DNA of 32,795 nucleotides from Prevotella sp. UBA3288 (GTDB lineage Bacteria > Bacteroidota > Bacteroidia > Bacteroidales > Bacteroidaceae): NCBI GenBank assembly GCA_002361655.1, contig DETM01000056.1:77519-110313 (forward strand). Direction: 5' to 3'. Both the position numbers and the translations under genes were made by a program. Below are positions 22,868-30,673 of the stretch, piece after piece. Positions within the stretch are counted from its first letter, which is position 1. Each line of letters opens with the position of its first letter. The notes under the pieces are model-generated. The model was not told where the DNA came from. It saw only the letters and a program-made list of their open reading frames with translations, and made no database searches.

Positions 22868-25009
22868 TTATTGATTGTAACCATAATAGTTCTTATAGGC
22901 GCCGTCAGAACGCTGGATAGCCATGTTCGGATAAGGCAGGATATAGCGGACAACGGGCAACTGCTCCTTGGTGAGCAGTGTGGAGAAGGGTTCCTGAGTA
23001 CCATTGCGGATAATCCAGATGTTGCCATTATCGTCGCAGCGCATATAACCATAGAAGGAGTATTTGCACTGATCCTTGGGTGTACCGTTGTTATTATTGC
23101 CCCATTCATAGAAGGTGACCCACATCCAGTCTTCAGCCTCGAAGCCGCCACGGGTGATCAGGCCCTTGGTAGGTTTGGAAGCAGGCTTGTAGGCATTGTA
23201 GATACGCAGGCTGGGCAGCGACTGGTTGGGATAGGTCTCTGCCACGCCCCATGTGGTGGAGTTGATGACGTAGCCATAGAGTTGTGATCTGAACATACGG
23301 TGTGCATACATCTGCTGCGACTCCGTGCCCTCGTTGATATTATACTTATGGTAGTAGATATTCGAGGGCAGGTTGTCGATATACTGCCGACCGTCAAACT
23401 CATTGATAGCATCCTCATAGCCCGTCAGGCCCTGAGCATTCTGCATACCGACGGAATAGTAGCGGAGGAACGAGTACATCAGCACCTCGGCATAGTTGTC
23501 GGTACGAACCAAGTCGCGCCAACGCATATTCTCGCCGGCAAACTCCCATTTGCGCTCGTCAAGCACGGCCTTGCGGAAGTTGTCCTTGCCGGACTGTGCC
23601 TGAGCGAGGAAGTCGGCATCGCCGTCGGGGAAGGCACGGTTGTGAACCTTTGCCAGACACTCTACTGCATCGTCGGAGGGCGTGCTGGTCAACTCGTTGT
23701 CGGCCTCGGCGAACATCAGCAGCACATCGGCATAGCGCATATACGGATAGTTGATGCCCGTAGAACCGGTGGTGGCATTGCCCAGTGCAGAACTCTCACT
23801 GGTCCAGAGTTTCGACCACTTGTTGTTGTGCACGCTGTAGTCGTTGCGCATCACGACAGAGTCGACCAGCGTACCGCTGGCATCGGTCTTGTAGGTGTAG
23901 TACCAGAGGCCGTTGACGAATTCGCGGCGCACGTCGCCATCACGGAACAGATAGCGGTAGAAGGCATTCAGACGGCCATTACCTTTCACCTCGCCCCATG
24001 GTCCAACGGTCTTGCTCTCGTAGGAAGAATAGGTAGGACCCTGGATGTAGCCGGTATTGCCCGTCGAGTTCTTTGCAAAAGGAATCTCAAAGATGGGGTC
24101 GTCGTCGTTGATGACCTGATAGTTGCACTCATTGACAAACACCTGCTGATAGGTGTTGCGCAGCGAGTGTGTACCGGCAGAGATGACCGAGTCGGCATAG
24201 TCGCGGGTGATTTTGTAGTAGTCCAGATAGTTGTCGGGACGTTTCATCGTACCATAATTGCGCACGTCATTCTTGTCGGGACGGAGCGAGTAGCCACCGG
24301 CTGTCAGGGCGATACGGGCGATGAGGGCCTGGGCGAACTCCTTGGAACAACGCTCCACGGTGACCGTATTGGTCGACGACATGGCCAGCGAGGCTTTCTT
24401 CAGGTCGTTGATCAAGGAGTCCTGAACCACCTGACGGTCGACCACCGGGGGCACGAAGTCGCCTTCCTTGGTGGGTGTGAACTTGAAGGGCACGTCGCCG
24501 AACATCACCACAAGGTCATGGTAAGCCATAGCACGGAGACACTTGGCCTCACCAATCCACTGTTCTACCTGCACGTCGGCAGCCCATTTGGAATCCTCTT
24601 CAGGAGTCAGACCGCCGGGCTTGGTAATGAACTGGCTGGCCTCGGCCGATGCGATAAACTTATTGCAGTATTCGATCAGGTTATAGGCAGCCGTCCAGAA
24701 CTTATCAATATCACTACCCTGAGCATCACAGTCGAAGCGCGAATAGGTGGCATGTTGATGTGAACTGGCCGAACTGATGGTGATATCTACGTCGCTGTTC
24801 AGTTGGAACGTCAACTGATAGAGATTGCCATAGAGATCGTTGGTCTGTGCCTGGGCATAGACTCCGTTCAGCGCACGCTCTATCTCCGTCTTCTGCGAGA
24901 AGACGAAATCCGGGGTATAGGCCGACGGTGCATCCACGTCCAGGTAGTCGTTGCAGGATGCGAGTGTCGCAGCCATCACTCCTGTCAATAGAATATTCTT
25001 GATTTTCAT
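22868..25009 (-). CDS. SusD/RagB-family nutrient-binding outer membrane lipoprotein
   Basis: 713 residues with lipobox LASC (Cys19) followed by NDYLDVDAPSAYTPD, the standard SusD opening. The TPR-like helices are typical (IERALNGVYAQAQTNDLYGN, WTAAYNLIEYCNKFIASAEA, IGEAKCLRAMAYHDLVVMFG). The C-terminal half has YPYMRYADVLLMFAEADNE and DERKWEFAGENMRWRDLVRT, which are strongly conserved. It is longer than the ~550 of starch SusD, which suits a larger glycan-binding region. It caps the SusC transporter and captures oligosaccharides at the cell surface. It starts 15 bp after susC and is co-transcribed with it. The pectic substrate is inferred from CE8 and PL1 neighbours. Confidence 0.95.
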   Translation of the reverse strand: MKIKNILLTGVMAATLASCNDYLDVDAPSAYTPDFVFSQKTEIERALNGVYAQAQTNDLYGNLYQLTFQLNSDVDITISSASSHQHATYSRFDCDAQGSDIDKFWTAAYNLIEYCNKFIASAEASQFITKPGGLTPEEDSKWAADVQVEQWIGEAKCLRAMAYHDLVVMFGDVPFKFTPTKEGDFVPPVVDRQVVQDSLINDLKKASLAMSSTNTVTVERCSKEFAQALIARIALTAGGYSLRPDKNDVRNYGTMKRPDNYLDYYKITRDYADSVISAGTHSLRNTYQQVFVNECNYQVINDDDPIFEIPFAKNSTGNTGYIQGPTYSSYESKTVGPWGEVKGNGRLNAFYRYLFRDGDVRREFVNGLWYYTYKTDASGTLVDSVVMRNDYSVHNNKWSKLWTSESSALGNATTGSTGINYPYMRYADVLLMFAEADNELTSTPSDDAVECLAKVHNRAFPDGDADFLAQAQSGKDNFRKAVLDERKWEFAGENMRWRDLVRTDNYAEVLMYSFLRYYSVGMQNAQGLTGYEDAINEFDGRQYIDNLPSNIYYHKYNINEGTESQQMYAHRMFRSQLYGYVINSTTWGVAETYPNQSLPSLRIYNAYKPASKPTKGLITRGGFEAEDWMWVTFYEWGNNNNGTPKDQCKYSFYGYMRCDDNGNIWIIRNGTQEPFSTLLTKEQLPVVRYILPYPNMAIQRSDGAYKNYYGYNQ

Positions 25010-25024
25010 ATCTGTGTCTTGTTA

Positions 25025-28000
25025 TTAGAATGAGATGTTTGTACCGAACACGAAACTGCGGCTGCGGGGATAGCGGTTGTAGTCCATGCCGCTGGTCAGA
25101 CCGGTCTGGATGTCAACCTCTGGGTCATAGCCGGAATAGTGGGTAATGATGAAGAGGTTGCCGGCAGACACATAGAAACGGGCCTTGGAGATGCCCCACT
25201 TCTGGGTGAGAGCCTTGGGCAGGGTATAGCCCAGCGTGATATCGTTACAGCGCAGGAATGAGCCATCCTCGATAAAGTATGAGTTGGCCAGTTTGTTCGT
25301 CATATCCTGCGGATTCCACAGCGAGCGACCGCTGTTAGCCTCACGAAGCACCTGTTCGCCGGTCTTTTCTGTGAGTTGGTTCATCATATAGACCACCTCG
25401 CCCTTGGTACCGGTAATGCTGCCGTCCATGTCGTTGTATTGCCAGCCGTCAGCAAACTTAGCCAGCACGTTGTGGAACTTGTTTTTGTTGTCCTGAGCCG
25501 ACGACAAGGTATAGGCCGTGGCATTGTTGATGTCGAAGTCGAGCATATAGGTGAAGTTGGCGTTGAAGTCGAAGTCCTTATAAGAACCGTTCAGGCCAAA
25601 ACCACCCTGGAACTTCGGGTTGGTATTACCAATCACAGTACGGTCAGCATCGGTAATACGGCCGTCGCCGTCCAGATCCTTGAACTTGATGCGGCCAGGC
25701 ATCGTGGCCTTTCCGAAGTTGGTCGATGACACATCGTTGATGACCGTCACATAACCGTCGGCACGGGGACCTACATTATACGAGGTGCCGTTGTCTGCGG
25801 CTACAGAACCCCAGGGCACTGCACGATAGCCATCGGTAGGATTGTAGTAGAACTCGTCAAGACCGTAGATGCCATCGTACACCCAGCCATAGATGAGACC
25901 GACCTCCTCGCCTACCTTCAGACAGTAGTCGCCATTGCCGATGGCCGACGACCAGCGGCTGTTCTTTTCCCATACCACATTGTCGGTGCCGTTCAGCTTG
26001 TCAATCTTCATCTTGTTCATGCCGAAGGTGAAGCTGGCACTCAGCACGTAGTCCTTACCCTGGAGGATGTCGCCGCTGATAGAGAGCTCGATACCCTTGT
26101 TGGTCACTTGACCGATGTTCTGCATCTGTGTGGTATAGCCGGAGACAGAGGGCAGGTACGACTGGTAGAGCAAGTCACGCGTGGTGTTCCAGTAGAACTC
26201 CGGCGTGATGTTCAGTCGGCCGTTGAACAGCGAGATGTCGGCAGCCACGTTGCGGGTGATGGTGGTCTCCCACTTAATCTCCCTGTTGCTGAACTGCGAG
26301 CCGCCGTTGTTGCCATAGTATTTCTCACCCAGCGACGTGGTCTCGCCGAAACCGGGACCGCCAGTGGAATTGATGGCATAGAGCACACGCCACATATCGT
26401 CGCTGATACGGTTGTTACCAGCCAGACCGAAAGCCACACGGAGTTTCAGGTTGGTGACCCACTTGACATCCTTCATGAACGGCTCCTCGGAGATGACCCA
26501 AGCACCGGAGACAGAGGGGAAGTAGCCCCACTGGTAGCCGGAAGCGAACTTGGTGCTGCCGTCGGCACGGAACGTGGCCGAAATCAGATACTTGTGATTG
26601 TAGTTATAACTGGCCTGACCAAAGAAGGAAGCGGTACGGTCATAGGTGGACAGCGACGTCTCGGCCTGATAGGGCGTACCGAATCCCATGTTGTCCCAGG
26701 CCTCACGGGCTGTGAACGACCGGGGGAAGAAGTGGTTGGTCATGGTGTTGTTGCGCTTCTGCGAACTGTTGATTTCCTGACCCAGCAGGAACGACAGGTT
26801 GTGCACATCCTGCAGTGTGAAGTTGTAGGTGGCGGTGTTAGTCCACACATAACTCAAGCGCTTGTTGTTCTGAATGGTGGCCAAGGGCTGTGTGCCGTGT
26901 TCGGTCTTCTGCCCTTCCTTGGTCAGAGCACCCCAGAAACGGCTCTGATCGCTCCATTGCAGACCAATGGTAGCCTCAGTGCGCAGTGTCAGGCCCTTGA
27001 TGGGTTTCCAGTCGAGCGCCAGGCTATTGGTGTAGGTATAAGTATGCTTGATCATCTGGTTGATGTCGATATCGCTCCTCGGGTTGGTCAGATTAAACAT
27101 CTGCTCTTCGTCAGGATCAGCATAACGTGGGTCGATATAGCCGAACTCACGCAGACCGTTGGTAGGACGGTAGCGCAGCACATCGATGATACCGCCGGTA
27201 CCGACGTTATCACCACCGGCTCCTTGGTCACGACGGAAGGTGAACTTAGGATTGAACTGCATGGACAGTTTGTCCGACAACTGCACATTAGCCTTGAAAT
27301 TGACATTTGTACGACGCACGCCGGAACCAAGGATAATACCCTTATCCTCACTCTGTGTCAGCGAGAGGTTGAATTTCACCTTGTCAGAGCCGCCACCAAT
27401 AGTCACGTTGGTCGAATAGTTCAGCGGGGTCTCGCCCATCACCTCGTCCTGCCAGTCGTAGGTGGGCAGGGTGGAATACATATCCAGATCGTAGGGGTTG
27501 CCGAAATTGGCCTTGTAGAACTGAGCCGTAGTCTTACGGGTACCCTCGGCAGCATGCCACTGATACTGGTAGGCGGCAAACTGCTCAGCATTCATCAGGT
27601 CAAGTTTCTTAGCCAGATGACTGATCTTTAGGTCGGCGTTGAACGTCACCTGCACCTTGCCTTCCTTGGCACTCTTGGTGGTCACCACCACAACGCCGTT
27701 ACCACCCTTGGCACCATAGATGGCGGTCAGGGAGGCATCCTTCAGCACGTCGATAGACGCAATATCAGTCGGGGGGATATCGTTGATATTATCCACCTGG
27801 AAACCATCGACAATATAAAGTGGTTCGTTGGACTGGGTCACTGAGGTGCCGCCACGAACGCGGATGTTAACATCTGCACCGGGCTGACCGTCGACCGTAG
27901 TGACCTGCACACCGGAAATCTTACCTTGCAGGGCGACAGCGGCAGAAGTCACAGGCACTGCGGCCAGTTTCATACCACTGATAGAACCGACGGAGCCTGT

Positions 28001-28363
28001 CAGGTCTTTTCGGGCCTTGCTGACATAACCGACGACCACCACCTCTTCAAGGGCGGCATTGTCATCTTCCATCGTGATCTTCATGTTGGCAGTCGGTGTC
28101 AACTCCTGAGGTTTCATACCCATGTAGGTGACGACAATCTTCTTGCCGGCAGGTACCTTCAGCGTGAAGTTTCCGTCGAAGTCGGTTGCCGCTGCGTTCT
28201 TCGGATTACCTTTCTCCATGACAGTGGCACCGATGACGCTCTCTCCCGTAGAATCAAAGACCTGTCCTTTAACCGTTGTCTGTGCCATCAACTCCGGGGG
28301 AGCGAGCACAAAAAACGCAGCCAAAAGACAGAGTTTACACAATAATCTCATTGCGTCCTTCAT
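25025..28363 (-). CDS. SusC/RagA-family TonB-dependent outer membrane transporter
   Basis: 1112 residues. After the signal peptide (about 1-28, ending LMAQ) comes a carboxypeptidase-regulatory-like domain (about 30-105; VKGQVFDSTGESVIGATVM), the TonB box region (EEVVVVGYVSKARKDLTGS), the plug domain (about 115-235; GKISGVQVTTVDGQPGADVN, IRVRGG, EPLYIVDGF, SIDVLKDASLTAIYG) and the 22-strand barrel, ending in the SusC-typical RSRSFVFGTNISF with a terminal Phe. It imports oligosaccharides held by SusD using TonB energy. It is the first gene of the leftward PUL operon, with promoter 28464-28494 about 100 bp upstream. The regulatory-like domain has no added sigma-interacting N-terminal extension, so an anti-sigma partner is not expected. 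Confidence 0.96.
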   Translation of the reverse strand: MKDAMRLLCKLCLLAAFFVLAPPELMAQTTVKGQVFDSTGESVIGATVMEKGNPKNAAATDFDGNFTLKVPAGKKIVVTYMGMKPQELTPTANMKITMEDDNAALEEVVVVGYVSKARKDLTGSVGSISGMKLAAVPVTSAAVALQGKISGVQVTTVDGQPGADVNIRVRGGTSVTQSNEPLYIVDGFQVDNINDIPPTDIASIDVLKDASLTAIYGAKGGNGVVVVTTKSAKEGKVQVTFNADLKISHLAKKLDLMNAEQFAAYQYQWHAAEGTRKTTAQFYKANFGNPYDLDMYSTLPTYDWQDEVMGETPLNYSTNVTIGGGSDKVKFNLSLTQSEDKGIILGSGVRRTNVNFKANVQLSDKLSMQFNPKFTFRRDQGAGGDNVGTGGIIDVLRYRPTNGLREFGYIDPRYADPDEEQMFNLTNPRSDIDINQMIKHTYTYTNSLALDWKPIKGLTLRTEATIGLQWSDQSRFWGALTKEGQKTEHGTQPLATIQNNKRLSYVWTNTATYNFTLQDVHNLSFLLGQEINSSQKRNNTMTNHFFPRSFTAREAWDNMGFGTPYQAETSLSTYDRTASFFGQASYNYNHKYLISATFRADGSTKFASGYQWGYFPSVSGAWVISEEPFMKDVKWVTNLKLRVAFGLAGNNRISDDMWRVLYAINSTGGPGFGETTSLGEKYYGNNGGSQFSNREIKWETTITRNVAADISLFNGRLNITPEFYWNTTRDLLYQSYLPSVSGYTTQMQNIGQVTNKGIELSISGDILQGKDYVLSASFTFGMNKMKIDKLNGTDNVVWEKNSRWSSAIGNGDYCLKVGEEVGLIYGWVYDGIYGLDEFYYNPTDGYRAVPWGSVAADNGTSYNVGPRADGYVTVINDVSSTNFGKATMPGRIKFKDLDGDGRITDADRTVIGNTNPKFQGGFGLNGSYKDFDFNANFTYMLDFDINNATAYTLSSAQDNKNKFHNVLAKFADGWQYNDMDGSITGTKGEVVYMMNQLTEKTGEQVLREANSGRSLWNPQDMTNKLANSYFIEDGSFLRCNDITLGYTLPKALTQKWGISKARFYVSAGNLFIITHYSGYDPEVDIQTGLTSGMDYNRYPRSRSFVFGTNISF

Positions 28364-28463
28364 ACTTTGTTTTGTTTTTTGTTAGTACTTTAAGTTAAAA
28401 TTGTTTGTATATTTTTTCTTCGTTTTAGTCGGCAATAAAGGCATTGTCTGCCCATAGTCGGTG

Positions 28464-28494
28464 CAAAGTTAACGATTATCCGTGAAATAACAAA
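28464..28494 (-). promoter_or_regulatory. Promoter of the susC operon
   Basis: On the minus strand TTTG (28494-28491) and TAACTTTG (28471-28464) are 19 bp apart, a full consensus match, about 100 bp before the susC start. The AT-rich leader (28364-28457) has no recognised riboswitch. The rest of the 343-bp gap to PL1 holds two palindromes and the PL1 promoter. Confidence 0.8.
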
Positions 28495-28575
28495 ACTTTA
28501 TTTTAAATATTTTTTAGCGGGTGGGTTAAAAAATGTCACGAGGATGCCCCTTGTATATATATCAATGAGGGACAC

Positions 28576-28608
28576 CCTTATATATATAATAAGGTTCGCG
28601 CGTGCGAA
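28576..28608. promoter_or_regulatory. Paired palindromes between susC and PL1, candidate operator
   Basis: CCTTAT-N7-ATAAGG (28576-28594) is directly followed by TTCGC-N4-GCGAA (28595-28608). They lie 33 bp upstream of the PL1 -33 box and about 80 bp upstream of the susC -33 box. A near direct repeat of the first half-site with its TA run occurs at 28546-28562. This placement fits a shared regulator site, but no regulator gene is visible to match it with. Confidence 0.4.
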
Positions 28609-28641
28609 AACATCTTATAACGATTCTTTTTAAGGCTATCG

Positions 28642-28673
28642 TTTGGCCGTTTAAAATAAAAAGCGTAACTTTG
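28642..28673 (+). promoter_or_regulatory. Promoter of the PL1 pectate lyase gene
   Basis: TTTG (28642-28645) and TAACTTTG (28666-28673) are 20 bp apart. The -7 box is identical to those of the susC and GH3 units. The PL1 start codon lies 33 bp downstream. Confidence 0.75.
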
Positions 28674-28706
28674 CAGCACGAAAACTATTACTATTAATAT
28701 CAGAAC

Positions 28707-30572
28707 ATGAAGAAACTACTATTGACCTTATGGTGTGCCGGTGCCCTCATTACAGCCACGGCCGGCAACAACATCGCCCCATGGGGCTGGGCCACCTGCG
28801 CCGACGAGGCAGGATCGGCCTACGTACTGAACGGCGGCAACTTCAGCGACGCTAAGACGAAAACCCTCAAAGCACTTGGCGGCGGACAGACCGACGACGC
28901 ACAGATCAGACAGGCCATCGCCCAGAACGACATCGTCATCCTGGACGGTTCGAACGGCGACTTCGTCTTGGGAGAATATGTAAAAATGGCATCGACGAAG
29001 AACAAGACCATCATCGGAATCAACAACGCCCGCCTGTGCACCAAGTTCTATCTGACGGCAGAGGACAACGCCTACCTGAAGAACTACAAAGACGCTAACG
29101 GAACACCACTTGCAAGCATGAGCAGCACCGACCAATATACGGGTACCCTACCCGACGGTACAACGCTGACCTGCGACAGACGTGCCTTCTACACGAAGGA
29201 AGCCCTGATGAAACTGCAATACCAGAAGACGGGCACCTACTCGCTGCCGAACAAGGCCGGCATCTTCGTCATCGAGACATCGAGCGAGAACATCATTATC
29301 CGCAACCTGTCGCTGATAGGCCCGGGAGCCGTGGACATCGACGGAGCCGACCTGATCACCAACCAGGGCCAGCACGTGTGGATAGACCACTGCACCTTTG
29401 TGGACTCGCAGGACGGTGCTCTGGACAGCAAGTTGTGCGACTGGGCCACCTACACCTACAACCACTTCTACTACACCACACGCAGTTACTCACATGCCTA
29501 CACTTGTGGCTGCGGTTGGGTGAGCAACCACTCAATGGTGCTCCACCTCACCTTCGCCCGCAACATCTGGGGCCAGGGCTGCCAGCGCCGCCTGCCCCAG
29601 GTCGACGATGCCTATATCCACCTGGTAAACAATTACCACAACTGCCCAGGCAACAGCGTGGGCATGACACTGAATAGTTATGTGAAGGCTCTGGTAGAGG
29701 GCAACTTTGCCGCAACGGGTGTGAACAGTCCGCTGACAGGCAGCGGTGCCAACCGCCAGATTACAGTCAACGGCAACAATTTCTCCGCATCCTCTGTGGG
29801 CAGCACGGTGACCATGCCCTATGAATACACGAAGATTTCAGCCGCCAGTGTGCCTGCCACGCTGACTGGTGCTGAGGGTGCCGGTGCCACGCTGGGCAAC
29901 GATGCTGCGTATATCATGGCCAACATTCCCACGGTGACACGAGAAGCAGCAGCAAGCACGATCTACTACTTCATCGATGGCATCGTAGGTGAAAATGCTT
30001 CCGGATTGTCTGTCGCCAAGTTCTCTGACGGTGCTACAATCTTGCTAAACAAGAAAGACAAGGCATGGTCGAAAGGAACCAATGTCATTGTCAACGGCGA
30101 CAAATACACTTCCCTAAAGGTATCAAACGGTGCTGAAAATATTTTTACAGCCCCCGAGGGAAAGAAGGTAATCAGCATCACGTTTTATTCATACATCAAT
30201 ATAAAAGAAGAGAACATCAATTTCGCAAGTTATCCTGTATATGGTTTCCGCACTTCTTTCTGGAAGAGCGTGGGCGGCCAGACATTCACAGCCGACAGCG
30301 AGGGCGTACATATTCTCAAGTCTCGTGACCCGGAAGATCCCGACATTGCAACCTTCAATATTACGCCTGCCAATGTGGTGAGTTTCACCAACACTGGCGA
30401 ACAGGTTTGTTTCGTTATGGAAGTAACCTATGAAAATAGTTCTACCGGTGTCTCAACTATTCCCTATATCCAATCTAATCACAAGATCTACAACCTGCAG
30501 GGTCAGGAAACGAAGACCACACGGCGTGGCGGCCTCTACATCAGTAATGGCAAAAAAGTCATCATGAACTAA
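28707..30572 (+). CDS. Secreted pectate lyase (PL1 family) with conserved C-terminal tail
   Basis: 621 residues. The signal peptide (1-19) is followed by a PL1 beta-helix to about residue 375: APWGWATCADEAG, KNKTIIGIN, HVWIDHCTFVDSQDGALD (D227, D236 and D240 are candidate calcium ligands), NIWGQGCQRRLPQVDD and IHLVNNYHNCPGNS. The catalytic RxP is present as R295-L-P297, but the second arginine of the usual RxPxxR is Asp300. A C-terminal beta module (about 415-580) and the tail IYNLQGQE...GGLYISNGKKVIMN follow. PL1 enzymes cleave de-esterified polygalacturonate by beta-elimination, which would follow CE8 action. It is transcribed divergently from susC and ends at a strong terminator. The stretch from about 29950 on is visibly more AT-rich than the lyase part. 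Confidence 0.9.
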   Translation: MKKLLLTLWCAGALITATAGNNIAPWGWATCADEAGSAYVLNGGNFSDAKTKTLKALGGGQTDDAQIRQAIAQNDIVILDGSNGDFVLGEYVKMASTKNKTIIGINNARLCTKFYLTAEDNAYLKNYKDANGTPLASMSSTDQYTGTLPDGTTLTCDRRAFYTKEALMKLQYQKTGTYSLPNKAGIFVIETSSENIIIRNLSLIGPGAVDIDGADLITNQGQHVWIDHCTFVDSQDGALDSKLCDWATYTYNHFYYTTRSYSHAYTCGCGWVSNHSMVLHLTFARNIWGQGCQRRLPQVDDAYIHLVNNYHNCPGNSVGMTLNSYVKALVEGNFAATGVNSPLTGSGANRQITVNGNNFSASSVGSTVTMPYEYTKISAASVPATLTGAEGAGATLGNDAAYIMANIPTVTREAAASTIYYFIDGIVGENASGLSVAKFSDGATILLNKKDKAWSKGTNVIVNGDKYTSLKVSNGAENIFTAPEGKKVISITFYSYINIKEENINFASYPVYGFRTSFWKSVGGQTFTADSEGVHILKSRDPEDPDIATFNITPANVVSFTNTGEQVCFVMEVTYENSSTGVSTIPYIQSNHKIYNLQGQETKTTRRGGLYISNGKKVIMN

Positions 30573-30595
30573 TTTATCAATAGTTTGAACGAAGC

Positions 30596-30636
30596 GAACC
30601 GGTAGTTTCCACAGATGAAACTACCGGTTCTCTTTT
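30596..30636 (+). terminator. Rho-independent terminator of PL1
   Basis: A perfect 14-bp stem, GAACCGGTAGTTTC (30596-30609) with GAAACTACCGGTTC (30617-30630), has a 7-nt loop and is followed by TCTTTT. Confidence 0.88.
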
Positions 30637-30673
30637 GGGGATGTCCGCTACGGTCCGCAGCGGTACAAACTCA

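Noticed and set aside
23300..24763. 487-codon open frame on the plus strand inside susD
   Set aside because: Antisense to a well-supported SusD; no promoter, motif or plausible start.
26108..27631. Long open frame of 507 codons on the plus strand inside susC
   Set aside because: It is antisense to a clear SusC transporter and its translation (runs of Val, Gly, His, Leu) has no motif. It arises from the codon bias of the real gene.
30645..30664. Short inverted repeat CCGCT...AGCGG before the GH57 stop as a terminator
   Set aside because: Only 5 bp of stem and no T-tract on the minus strand.
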